Positions 48,176 through 59,619 of a stretch of 64,000 bases of DNA are shown here, one piece after another. The position numbers and the translations under genes were made by a program. Source of the stretch: Calamus simplicifolius (taxonomy: Eukaryota; Streptophyta; Magnoliopsida; Arecales; Arecaceae); the NCBI GenBank assembly GCA_900491605.1, contig UESW01004075.1, positions 95,001 through 159,000 on the forward strand, given 5' to 3'. Below the pieces are notes generated by a model. It worked only from the letters and a program-made list of their open reading frames with translations, searched no databases and was not told the origin of the DNA. Position 1 is the first letter of the stretch; each line of letters opens with the position of its first letter.

Positions 48176-49325
48176 GAAGCAGTAGTTTTCCTAGGTTAGA
48201 TGCATCTCTTGGACTTGATTGGTATGTGTATCACTTGAGTTTTTCACTTTGGTATATATGGAGAAGGTGGGACATTTCAGCTATTTTTTCAATATTTCTT
48301 GCAAATTCAAATCGATGTAAAGATTTATTAGAATTTGTCTTAGAATTCACAAGTTTAAGAAAAAAAGATTTTACATATCTAAGTAGGACTTTAGTTCTAG
48401 TCCTTGTAGGCTTGGAATTTAGAAGATAAAGGATATGTTTTCATATGCATATAAAACTCTAATTCTAATCCCTGTAGTATACTGTATACCTGTTCTATAT
48501 AAGCACAGATAGCTTTGGCTTTTAAGATGAACATATACCTTTGGTTTTGGCTTTGGTCCAGACCCTAGAGGCCCAAACCCTAGGGCTCCTATGTAACTTA
48601 ATGAGTTATTATGAGAGTTCAAGAGAAGATTCTATTAGGTGTATGCGAATCAAGCAATTTGTAAGAGAGATTTTTGGTGGATAAGAGATCCTAGGAATTC
48701 TAAAGTTTAGTAAGAAATAGTCCTTGTAATACTTAGTTCTTTTTGAAAGTGAAATTCCTCCTTCGCTCATATTTAGGTTAATGATCGAATCATGTAAATC
48801 CCCTATATTTTCTCTCTTATTTGGTTTAACGCTCTTATTTTCTTGATTGATTTTTTAATCTTCATGCACCTTTATCATACATACCGTGGTATCACTACAA
48901 CAAAATTGCTGCGTGGCAACCCTTTTTGCCTGGAGCTTGTAGTTAGCATCAAAAATTTCTAAAACCTACCGATGCTTTCAAAAAGCGTCGAAAATTAATG
49001 AATTTCTTGACGCTTTTAAGCATTAAAAAATCTAAACTTTACTGATGCTCAAAAGTGTTAGCATCAGACTCCCTCCTTTTAACATCCACCCTGAGGAAAT
49101 CCTAGCTGCCTCCCTCTTTCTCTCTACGATTTCGATCTCTGGCGGAACCCTTCCAAGCCCTACCCTTCCAACAGCGTCGGTGGCCCTTCTCTTGCTTCTT
49201 TGGCTCTGGCGACTCTCTTTCGACGAAGGCATGACGTTCTATCCCTCCCCACCTCACCTCTCTGTCAAAGCCCAACTAGTTTTATGTATAATCTATTATA
49301 TTAAATTTGGGGAATACTAATTGAA

Positions 49326-50290
49326 TTATGGCCGTTAAGAATGTTTATTTTGTTCCATCCATAAACAAAATTCCAGTGCCTCAAAGGAGAGGAGGGTTGT
49401 GAGGTTTCATCAAGATGGTCACAGTTACGGGCAGAGAAGAATATTGCAGAGCTCTACATAGATAAATTATTTAAAAATTACAATAAGTTGAGTGGAGTAT
49501 AAAAGAGTTGAACAATGTTGAAGGATGACCAGCGAGATTAGAGATTAACCAATTTCAACAGATCTAATAGATCATGAAAGTTACTAAGCTAAGTTTAAGT
49601 ATATAAAGTACAGATCCCATGCTATCTTAGGCACAACTTTTCTGAAGTTTAGAAGTTCATGTTGACTGCCTTGGTTGAACCATGAACACATACTCATTAA
49701 GTTTATAAATTTGAGCTAAATTTGTTCTACCAGATTGTATTAAGGCTGCAAAGTTAATTATACAAACAAATCTAATAGATGCCCATCTTTGAGAATCCTA
49801 CAACATCATTAGCATCAATCTCTTCAATGCTCCTAAGTGCAAATTGTATTTGTATGTAGCCTGGATTTCAACCAAGAGAAGTCATTTGTTATTGCACAAA
49901 TATGGTACACAAGCAAGTTCTAACCAGCAATTATCAATAAAGAGATATATGCATATTTCACCAGCCATGTCCTCTTGATCTTGTTCCTCAGTGAAATAAA
50001 TAATGAAGAGGCTAATCTAACTTTTAAATTAAGTGATAAATGCTTCATGGTGATGCATTTTCCAAGTAGAATGATGTATTCTGGTGCTTATTTGATGACT
50101 TAAGCTTATTGAGTTCATTTTTAGGGACAGTTTATCCACTAAGTTATGCAAAGTAGAATGACATACTTTTGACGTATAAAGTTGAGATTCTACGAGTTGT
50201 ATAGGTAAAAAATTGAATCTAAATATTTCTTATTTTGTTTTAGTATCTGCATGATTATTTCAAACATTTACTTGACTTAACAATTAGTTT
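49326..50290. other. Internal CACTA sequence without recognised coding content
   Basis: AT-rich sequence between the left subterminal repeats and the transposase-gene-like remnant. Nothing recognised. Confidence 0.5.
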
Positions 50291-50297
50291 CTTTTGC

Positions 50298-51480
50298 AGT
50301 CCAAGTTTGTACTCCCTCCATCCTCTCATGATTTTGAACTGAAGTCTCTCAATCGGAAATGAAAAGAATATAAAGCATATTTGAAGATGAAGTATAAGTT
50401 GTCAGGTATGACCGAGGAGCAGGTAGTTGGTACTTGACCTCCTTATATATCCCCTCATCAATGGATGGAGTTGATTCATTACTGGTTCTCCGAGAGGGGA
50501 CATGTATCTTGTAATTTAATCTTTTAAGACACTTTATTAAAATATTTAATTTTTATTTTACATTATACATATATATATATATATACTTTACTTTCAAGAT
50601 ATAACAAGTTATTTATTTAATTTTGCAGACATATTATGATATTGGTAGAATTGCACGATCAGCTCTGTCTATTCCTCATACATCGGATCAAAGAGTTATG
50701 CGCGAGTCAGACAAGAGTTCTTATGTTCCTTAAACTATAAACTTATATTTTTTATATTAAAGCATTTATAGATTTTAATGAAACTTGGGTTATGTATTGT
50801 GGATGACATATCGCGATACACATATATATCGCGATACTTAAATTATTTACAAATTATAATTTTTCTTATAGATGAATGAGCATGAAAGGAAACCCAATGA
50901 GGTGGAGTTTTACTGGATGACTTATATTCACTGTGATGACACTTTTGTCAAAAATGAGTCGAAAAACTTATATATAATTATTTATTATAATTTATTTCAT
51001 GCAACGATTTTAATTTAATTTTATTAGTCATTAAGATTAACTAAATTTTCTAAATTAATATAGGAAAGAGCTACAGTTCTTATTGCCGAGCGTGTCGATG
51101 TCTCTACAACTTCTACATATGCAGAATAGTCGCATCGAGGCCGAGATATTTATGGAGTTGATGGGACCGGAGCGCTACGATCGAGTGAGGGGTTATGGAG
51201 TTGGAGTCACCCTCACTCAGTTATCTAGAATGAGTAGATATACATGTGATGCTATAGATGGTGCTCAAAGTTGTATCATCGATAGAGCAGTGATGGATTC
51301 CATGAGAGAGCACATTGAGCGGCTTATATCGATCTATCGTACAGATGTTTGTTCTATATCAGGTAAAATATATATTATTAAATTATATTCTTATATTAAA
51401 TCAATTATTTATATAATATATTATCGTTGATAATTTTTATAAATTAATATTTTTAATTTTTCTTATAGGCTTCTGGAGCA
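50298..51480 (+). pseudogene. Plant Ptta/En/Spm transposase-type ORF (PF03004-like) in the CACTA element, exon-intron remnant
   Basis: Good splice acceptors (tttgcag, ttatag, atatag) precede blocks that read in turn: HQWMELIHYWFSERGH (about 50457), IGRIARSAL (about 50640), NEHERKPNEVEFYWMTYIH (about 50877) and GPERYDRVRGYGVGVTLTQL (about 51165). The order and spacing resemble the plant transposase Ptta/En/Spm family (Pfam Transposase_24). In-frame stops in the first block show decay. This is an accessory CACTA protein rather than the catalytic transposase. Confidence 0.6.
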
Positions 51481-52049
51481 TCAGATCCTCGCAGACAAGG
51501 TGACAACATTCCTTCTACAGATCATTGACCTCAGCTTTTTTTATTTTTATATTCTATTTCATGTATTTTTAAATTTTGTTAAACTTGAAATTGTAACAAA
51601 CTTTTTTATAGTGGATTGTAATGAAATTTATATTTAGAATTTTAATTTGGATGTGAAGAATGTATGCAATGTATTTTATGTTTGTTATGATTGCATTATA
51701 TAGGTTCAATATAAATTTGTATATATTTTGATATTAAGGTAATTTATTTTATTTTTAAAATAATATGAATTTTGCTGATGCTTTTAAAAGCGTCGAAGGC
51801 TTCGACGCTTTAAAGCATCGACAATTGAGCTTTTGCCAACGCTTTAAAGCATCGAAGCCTCCCGACGCTTTTAAAAGCATTGGCAAAGATTATGTTAGTT
51901 TTTGTCAGCATTTTAAAGTATCAAAGCCACCCAACACTTTTTTTAAGCATCGTCTTTTGTCAGAATTGTTGCAATATATCAAAGCTTTCATTATCACAAG
52001 TAGTATCAGAGCTTGTTACAATAAATTTTTTTTGACAAGCTTATATTAG

Positions 52050-52956
52050 AACTGTCGCCATAGAAATTCATTCTCCAGCTCGATGCGCTCTAGCTCCGAG
52101 TCCAAACGCCAATCTCAATGCCCAGAAGGGAACCTGCAAGACAGTCCACGCGTAGAGAATTTCCTTAGGGTTATCCTCTGTGGGGGACCCTCCGATGCCC
52201 AAGTTAGTGGAGATACACAACAAGCAAATATGAGGAGAAGACTCTCACAGAAGAGTTCCCTCAGATGGGCTTTTCTTCTGGGAGCTCCCAGCTCTGTAAG
52301 AGCCTCAGTGGAGTTTTTCAGTATGAGAGTCAGTGAATGGATGCATACCTGAGAGATTGGAGGGCAGTGGTATTTATAGGGGATCACCTGATTCCTTGGG
52401 CGCGTCGCAAGGGGAGGTCCAAAAATCGTTATGATTCGAAACGAATTCGAATCAAGTTTGTTATGAGGCCAGTAGGATCCATATCTTGTCAGTTAGAAGA
52501 TCGATGGCTGGGAGAGCTGGTTGATGCCTTGAGATTCAGCGATTATGTAGGTTCTAGGCCACTTCTGGGTATGATTCCCTGTTTGGAACTCATTCAGTTA
52601 TAGTGAATTCGAACTCTCTCGCGCCGGATTCTGCAGAGATATTCGAGTGTCTCAGTCCGACCGAGGCGAGGGGCAACTTGGTTTTTCGAGGTACAGAATA
52701 GCTCGATTTGTAGAAGCATGGGGACGGCTTGAGTTGCCAAGGTATGGTCAGCTCGGGTTGTCGAGGTATAGTCGGCTCGGATTGCCGAGGTATGAAGATA
52801 GCTCGAGTCGTCGGGGTGATCCGACGCCGCTGAGGGCGATTGGGCTTCGCTGCTTGGTAGATATGACAGCTGGTCGATAGGACGTTGGGATTGGACTTGA
52901 CCCAATTGTCGATGTGTGCGGGCATTAATACAATAATAATTTTATCCCTCATCACA
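52050..52956 (-). repeat. 3' LTR of element 2
   Basis: On the minus strand it starts TGTGATGAGGGATAAAA at 52956, directly after the purine-rich agggagtggggggca (polypurine tract). It holds TATAAATA at 52371-52378. The outer end is set at the TG of tgtcgccatag (52050), by motif only. The paired LTR is outside the window. Confidence 0.7.
52371..52378 (-). promoter_or_regulatory. TATA box in the 3' LTR of element 2
   Basis: TATAAATA on the minus strand, preceded by gatcccc, in the expected U3 position. Confidence 0.55.
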
Positions 52957-53220
52957 TGCCCCCCACTCCCTAGTCCGAAGTGTAAATTTGAATGTAGGGA
53001 GTAGAGTTCCGGAATAATCTTGTTTGGGGGATTCGAAAAGGCGGGCAATGATAATCTCGTAAATGACGAGCCACCATTTCGTCATCATTTTCGCCGCAAC
53101 ATGAGGAGGAAACGCTCGTTTCCAGAGGCCGTGATTGCGGGTGTCCTGCGTGGCAGAGCTCTTGCATTTTTGATGCCCGTATCGGAAGTTTTGTCGCCTA
53201 AGGCTTTCCTTCTGGGGACC

Positions 53221-53228
53221 TATTTAAA
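53221..53228 (+). promoter_or_regulatory. Candidate TATA box of the plus-strand accessory gene
   Basis: TATTTAAA lies 111 bases before the start codon at 53339 and is oriented opposite to the retrotransposon's own transcription. Confidence 0.4.
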
Positions 53229-53338
53229 GAGGGCTAGGGCGGCATTCTTTCTGTAACGCCTTCTCGCCCCTGCTATAGAGACTTTCCATTCTTTCCTAAG
53301 CCCTGGCTTGTTCATGTTCTGCCCCTTATTCAGCCAAT

Positions 53339-56300
53339 ATGAAGGGTCCAGGTGATGTTGCCTCAGAGGTAACCCTTGACGACCTGGATAGAATCCATCA
53401 CCATTATAGGGTTCCTTAGGATGCAGCCTTATGGGTGCCGAGGGTTGAGCATAGGGTTTCGACTGAGTTAAGCCGCAGAGTCTTCTTCTATAAGGAGAGC
53501 TTGAGAGTAGGTCTTCGGTTTTCTCTTCACCCGTTGGTACAGGAGGTGATGAAGTTTTATAACATATGCCCAACAATGGTAGCCCCGAATAGCTAGCGCA
53601 ATCTCATCGAGTTCATTCAATGTAGCTGCGTTGGGGTGACTGCGACCCTTCCTATATTTCGAGTCTGTTACAACCTAGTTTCCGGAAGAAGCTCTGAGTG
53701 GCCCTACATTGGTCCCCGGAAGTCGTTTAAGATGATTTCAGATAATCCGTCTTCAATAAAGGAATGGAAGTCCTAATTTTTCATTACCGAAGGAAACATC
53801 TGTTTGAATTTTCGAGGGGATGGGAGAACTATGTGAAAGATCCAGAAGCGCATCCGAGCTGACTGAGCAGGAGAAGAGAGATTTGGTCACCCTTCGCGGT
53901 GGTCAGGTGTTATCGGCCAGTGCCCTGTTATCAGAGGATGCCCTTTTTGCTGCTGGGCTCAGTTCTATTGACCCTCAAGGTGAGTTTATTTTTCTCCTTT
54001 TGCTATGATGGCCGGTGTGCTTGGGCAATTCTATTACCATTCGATTGAATGTTTATTGTATTTTCAGCCAAGAGGTCGGCTTTTATGGGCCAAATAAGGA
54101 AGGAATTGGGCAAGCGCCACAGAGGCTCCGGCTCCGGGGATAGGCATAGGTCCGAAAAGAGAATCCGTCCTTCCGAATTTCACCCGAAGGAGCCAAGGAA
54201 AGATAGTGTTAGCCGCCACTCTTCCATCTCTAAGAGGGGGAAGTGAGAGTGTCGGCCACGGTTGGTGAGCCCCCCTGCCAGAGGGGGACACAATAGTGAA
54301 GATGGAGAGTGCCGTTGGGGGAAACTTGGAGAGAGCCATCGAAGTTTTCCCCCCTTAAGTAATGGTCGTGTCGGATGATGCCAAGGAGATGTCGCCGGTC
54401 CATTCGGCAATCCTCCTACTAGAGGCTAATCAGCTTCAGTCACTAGCGGTGGGGAGCCCTTTGGCACTGCGCGTGGAAGAGGCCCCTGCTCAGGTGAAGG
54501 GGTCAGGAGAGGCAGTCACGGTTGCCGAAGCCCAAGTGGAGATGCCTGTTAAAGGGTCGGCAGAGGCCGGGGGACCTCCCACCGAGGGTCTCTCTCTTAT
54601 GGTACCAGGGGATATCGTGAGAGAGACCGAAGTATGGGTGGAGTCTGCCAGAGATGAAGCAACATTTGGACAGGAAGAGGAGGAAGAAGAAGAGCCACCG
54701 AGCGAAGGGGATTCTCGGGCCGAGGTTCCTTCAACCGGGGCCGAAGCATCTGAGGCCCTGCAGGCTAAAGTTCTGATGGAGGAAGCCAAGCGGATGGCGA
54801 TTTCTCAGGCCAAAGTCCCTCAGGCCGGTTCTTCGGCCATGAGTTCTCTTATCCATAGCCCAGAGGTGGATGACATGTTCGCCGCCTTGATGCGGTCTGT
54901 ACTGCGCACGGGGGGAGTTCCTCGACGGATGAGCCTGCAGTTGAGGATATTATTGAGGTAGCTTTCGGTCGGTTTGGGGCGCCGAAGGATGTCTACCTTC
55001 TCCCCGAAATTAGTAATGCCACTCTTATGAAGATTGCTACAAACTACGCCTCCCGAGTAAGTCTTTGTACCAAGGTTGTAATTCTTAGTTGGTTGGTTCG
55101 GCCGTAGTTTCTTATTTGTGTTTTTTATGTAGAATACCTTAATTACGAGGGCACTGAATTGGCGCTTAAATTTGGCCACGGGGCCTGCGCTCAGGCCAGG
55201 AGGGAGGCGGCCAAACTTCGGATAAGGGTGGATTCGACCAGTCGGCTCTCTAGGGCCTTGGCGTCCGTTCAGGTGGAACTTGAGAAGATGAATGAGTCCT
55301 ACAGAGCTACCACCGAAAGGGCTTGTTGGTTCGAGTCTTAGGTCAAAGAGCTCCAGGGTTTTCGTGAACAGTCGGATAAGGCCGGCTTGAAGTTATCCCA
55401 GATCAAAGCTAAGCATGCCGATGAAATCAATGCCTTGCAGCGGCATTTTGACAAGAGGTGGGGTCAGCTGAAGAGCAGTCATGCCGAGGAAAAAGATAGT
55501 TGGATCAAGAAGCTCGATGAGGAGGAACGCAGGTACCGGCGATAGCAAAATCAGCTCACCAGCCTGAATAAAAGACTCGCCGACAAGGAAGATCAATTAA
55601 AATGGTAGCATGGTCAGATTGCCAAGCTCACCGCTGATCTCGATCAATCTCGGTAGGAAATCAAGGATAGACAGTCCCGGATCGACGACCTCAAGGAGGG
55701 TCTCCAACAGAGTAAAACGGTCAAATTGAAGGCCCTGAAAAAGGTCCATGAGCTGAGTGATAAAATGGCTCAGTGGGAGGAAGAGGTATAGCATCTTCTC
55801 ATTTACTTGTTTTTGGCGCTTTTTCTTTTCTTTGTGACCTCAAACGACCTGATGTTTGCAGATAGGCAAAATCGAGCTCGAGGCGCAGGAGAAATTTAAG
55901 GCTTTGAGGGCGGAGTTGGCCTTGAGTCGCTAAATGAATCTCGAACTTGGAGTCAGCTAGCTGAAGCTAACGACCGAATTACCTTGGCTGTGGACGAGTA
56001 CAAAAGTTCTGTTCAATTCTCTGAGGAGCGTAAAGAGGCTTGTGCGATGCATTCCGGTTTGACGAGGAGGAAACTCGGGCGAAGATCTCTCGAGTGTATC
56101 CCGAGTTAGATTTATCTTTTCTGGAGGTCGAGCTATTTGATACTCGTACCCCGGGAGCCGAAGAAGCTGAGTACGAGGATATTTCGGACATCAACCTTGA
56201 AACTATTCTAGGCACTAATGAAGCCTCGGCTCCAGGGGGGTGTCCCCAGCCCAGTGCCGAGGAATCTGAAGTCCCTTCGTCGACCGTATTTGAAGAGGGT

Positions 56301-56351
56301 GGACCCAGTCAACTTCCCCCAAATGTCGCTGATTTGAATCCTGACCCCTAA
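53339..56351 (+). pseudogene. Antisense accessory gene of element 2 (Transposase_28-like domain plus coiled coil), four exons, decayed
   Basis: Inferred exons: 53339 to about 53980, 54068-55056, 55133-55785, 55862-56351, bounded by GT and AG. Exon 1 has the Transposase_28-type core (KESLRVGLRFSLHPLVQEV). Exon 2 encodes an acidic, low-complexity linker (EEEEEEEPP). Exons 3 and 4 encode a long coiled coil rich in K, E, Q and L. The frame closes with NPDP then TAA. Stops in exon 3 (after WFES, RYRR, QLKW and DQSR) are all TAG in place of a likely CAG. Exon 1 has four more, including TAG or TGA where tryptophan fits. It faces opposite to gag-pol and matches the accessory gene of element 1 in layout. 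Its role is unknown. Confidence 0.72.
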
Positions 56352-57160
56352 GGGTTGTTTATGTATCTTTTCTTTTTCAACTTGTAATTTGATTGAAATT
56401 TTCAATGAATGAATCTTTTGTCTCCTTTTGTTTGTCTCATTGCTTTGGTCATCATCTTTCGAACGATCTTTTTGCTGGGAGTTCCTCCGAATGTAAATGA
56501 ATCGCGCTTTAAGGTCGGATTGCCCTTAGGGGTTCCAAATTGAAGATTCTGTTCAATCGAAGCCAGATTAACTAGTTCTGCCTATGCATGAAACTTTTCG
56601 GCTTTGCCGTGGATGTAACTCCAGCCTCGCCTGAAGTGAGTTGAATAATTTGAAATACGCAAGGGAACTTGATTCGTTGAAGCATAGGATAGTTCAGCTT
56701 GAAATGGCTGAAACCTTCGGAAGCACCTCGGTTGGGGCCAAGGTTAAATAGTTCGTTTGTCCAAAGCAAAAAGTTGGTACATTTTTTGTTGAGGCATATG
56801 AAACGGCTTTGCGATTTGCCGAAGGACACTTCGTTTTTGCTTAAGGCATTTATCTCGTTGGCCCTTTCCAACATGGGTCTCTTTAACGTACGTGATAAGT
56901 ACTCGATCACCATTGGACGACATCGTTTTCGAAAGGGGATTTCCTAGGCCTACTCATATCTCAAGGACCTACTGTTGGTTTCCTGCATTTAAGGCTCTTG
57001 ATTCAAGATCATAGGAAAATCTTCATCTTCCGTCATGGCCTGGGGGCGTGTTCGGCGTGCTTCGGAATGCGCCCCTTTCTTTTGACCTACCACGTGGCAG
57101 TGGCAAGGGCATTTCAAATTCTAGGGATTCCTTCTTTAATGGTTGCTCCTGATTTGTTTG
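56352..57160. other. Spacer after the accessory gene
   Basis: Holds aatgaatgaatc near 56403, a possible polyadenylation region for the accessory gene. Nothing else is recognised; the short open frames here match nothing I know. Confidence 0.4.
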
Positions 57161-57162
57161 CC

Positions 57163-57921
57163 TATAAAATGGGGAGAGCAGACCGTGTTCAGCTATCTCC
57201 CAAGAACTTCTCTTTCTGTGAGTTGTAAGGGCTTTCATGGTGCCTGTTTCATTGAGAGTGGAGAGATCGAGCTTTCCTTTTGAAAGCTGGTTCGTCCTAA
57301 ATAGCTGGGGTGATGGAGAAGCCGCTGAAGAGCAAGTAGTCCTCAGGGGAGAAATCTTGGAGGTCATATGGAGAATGTACAGGATGCCCACAGAGGTCAT
57401 ATGGGGAGCGTACGTATGTGCTTCCTGTGTGGCCTTTGTCACTTACCATGGGGACCACAGGAAATGCAAAGCATACGTATTCCCCATGGCAGACATGGAA
57501 CTCACCTCCTTCCTTAGTTTGGATCCCTCAGTTCATACGCTTGAGGAATCTTTTCCCATGTGAGGGGAAGGAGAGTGGTGTTGGTCTGCTGGCCCCTGTC
57601 CATGTCGCTGGGCAGCGGCTAGCAGCCCAGCATCCCGCTTGGGGGAGGAGGCATCCTCGGCATTAGCATCCACAGGTCTTTGGCCTGGTTAGGATCCCTC
57701 AACGCGTCCGTCCTAGGGATCCGTGGATGGCCTACTTTGCTCTTTGGCATTAACAAGTGGCCCAATGGAGCCGATTGTTTTTCTGATTTCTTGGGTCGAA
57801 TGCAGAAACATCGTTATCGACCAAAGCTGCTCACTCGAGCTTTTATTTTATTCGTCTTTACTTCCTGTGCTATGATGCACTTATAATGCCTCTCAGGAGG
57901 TTGTAATTTTTCATTAATAAA
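57163..57921 (+). other. Possible second plus-strand transcription unit in element 2
   Basis: A TATAAAA box at 57163-57169 (context ttgcctTATAAAAtgg would be cctaTAAAAtgg as written) precedes a 108-codon frame at 57237-57563 starting MVPVSLRVERSS. AATAAA at 57916-57921 follows in aattcatt-like context. The frame matches no family I recognise. A promoter, short ORF and poly(A) signal in order could be chance in an old element. Confidence 0.3.
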
Positions 57922-58279
57922 GAAAGTTCTTACCCTTTCTTCTTCGACTGCTTGTTTCTTTTTCTAGTGTGGTTGTGCTGAGAGTTGTCTTACTCATATT
58001 ATGCTATCACAGCATAGTTTACTAGTTCAGCAATGCTTTTACTACTTCGTTTTTGTTGGGCATTTCAGCGATGTTCATATCTATTTAAGTCAGAGGGAGG
58101 CCTGGGTGGCCTCGTTAATTCGTGAGGTAGGCATGATCCTACTCAAGGGGCAGAGTAGGTTTTTCTTTAAAAGGAATAACTCACATAATCCTACTGATGA
58201 GCAAAGAAAGGTTACTTACCTCTGCTGAAGTATGATAGGGCGCCTTAGTCATACTAGAGTGTCTGAGATCACCCAACTT

Positions 58280-58665
58280 GGTTTAGATGATATTCAGAAA
58301 TATATCGCTCGTTTGGCCGAGGCTTCAGAGATTATTCAGAAATATATCACTCGGTTTGGCCGAGGCTTCGGAGATTATTTAGAAACATATCACTCGGTTT
58401 GGCCAGGCTTCGGAGATTATTCAGAAATATACCGCTCGGTTTGGCCGAGGCTTCGGAGATTATTTATCACTCGGTTTGGCTAAGGCTTCGGAGATTATTC
58501 AGAAATATATCGCTCGGTTTGGCCGAGGCTTCGGAGATTATTCAGAAACATATCACTCGGTTTGGCCGAGGCTTCGAAGATTATTCAGAAACATATCACT
58601 CGGTTTGGCCGAGATTTCAAGATTATTCAGAAATAACCGCTCGGTTTGGCCGAGGCTTCAAGATT
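58280..58665. repeat. Minisatellite A, about 43 bp
   Basis: About nine copies of a unit like gaggcttcggagattattca gaaatatatc actcggtttg gcc. Copy length varies by a few bases. It lies between the integrase end and the accessory genes. Confidence 0.9.
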
Positions 58666-59475
58666 TATATTTTACTTGGCGTGGCCAAGGTACAGAGATA
58701 TCACTCGGCTCGATCGAGGCTTCAAGATTATATTTTACTTGGCGCAGCTAAGGTACGGAGATCGCTCGGCCTGGCGAGGATTTAAAAAGATTATATTTTA
58801 CTTGGCACGACCAAGGTACGAGATCGCTCGGCCGATCGAGGATTTAAAAGATTATATTTTACTTAGCGCGGCCAAGGTACGGAGACATCACTCGGCTTGG
58901 CCAAGGCTTCAAGATTATATTTTACTTGGCGTGGCCAAGGTACAAAGATCGCTCGGCCTAGCCAAGATTTAAAAAGATTATATTTTACTTGGCGCGACCA
59001 AGGTACGGAGATATCACTCGGCTTGGCCGAAGCATCAAGATTATATTTTACTTGGCACGGCCAAGGTATGGAGATCGCTCGGTCCAGCGAGGATTTAAAA
59101 AGATTATATTTTACTTACGTGGCCAAGGTACGGAGATTGCTCGGCCCGGCCAAGGATTTAAAAAGATTATATTTTACTTGGCACAGCTAAGGTACAGAGA
59201 TATCATTCGGCTTGGCTGAGGCTTCAAGATTATATTTTACTTGGCGCGGCCAAGGTACAGAGATTGCTCAGCCCGGCCGAGGATTTAAAAAGATTATATT
59301 TTACTTAGCGGCCAAAGTATGGAGATCGCTTGGCCTGGCTGAGGATTTAAAAAGATTATATTTTACTTGGCGTGGCCAAGGTATGGAGACATCACTCGGC
59401 TCGATCGAGGCTTCAAAATTATATTTTACTTGGCGCAGCCAAGGTACGGAGATCGCTCGGCCCGGCCGAGGATTT
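58666..59475. repeat. Minisatellite B, about 63-70 bp
   Basis: About twelve copies of a unit like ttatattttacttggcgcgg ccaaggtacggagatcgctc ggcccggccgaggatttaaa aag. Alternating variants end in either ggcttcaaga or ggatttaaaaag. It shares the ctcggYYYggccgagg core with minisatellite A, so the two probably share an origin. Confidence 0.9.
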
Positions 59476-59619
59476 ACTATATAGCAAGACTTGCTTCTCA
59501 TTGCAGCTTCCAAAAAGAGTTATAAAAATTTTGCGAGTCTTTGAGAATTAAATTTAATTCAATGAACAGAGTGAGTTTAGTAAGAGCATACTTTTACTGG
59601 TGATATGCGCGGAGATTAT

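Larger units (their letters stand above)
48893..51976 (+). mobile_element. CACTA (En/Spm) transposon, 3.08 kb
   Basis: It starts CACTACAACAAAATTGC and ends TTGTTGCAATA, a decayed version of the expected TTGTTGTAGTG. The flanks carry the 3-bp target duplication TAT (48890-48892 and 51977-51979). Subterminal regions hold repeated palindromic motifs of the gatgcttttaaaagcgtcg type (48970-49060 and 51770-51960), as in other CACTA elements. Too short for an autonomous element. Confidence 0.88.
48326..51998 (+). repeat. LTR copy B, interrupted by the CACTA element
   Basis: Homologous to LTR copy A from ttagaatttgtcttagaatt (48328) to atcaca (51998). The CACTA transposon sits 19 bases before the LTR end. 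A TATATAAG box lies near 48495. The site tagtatcagagcttg directly follows (52001), an excellent match to the Met-tRNA primer site, so this is a 5'-type LTR rather than a 3' LTR. Confidence 0.7.
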
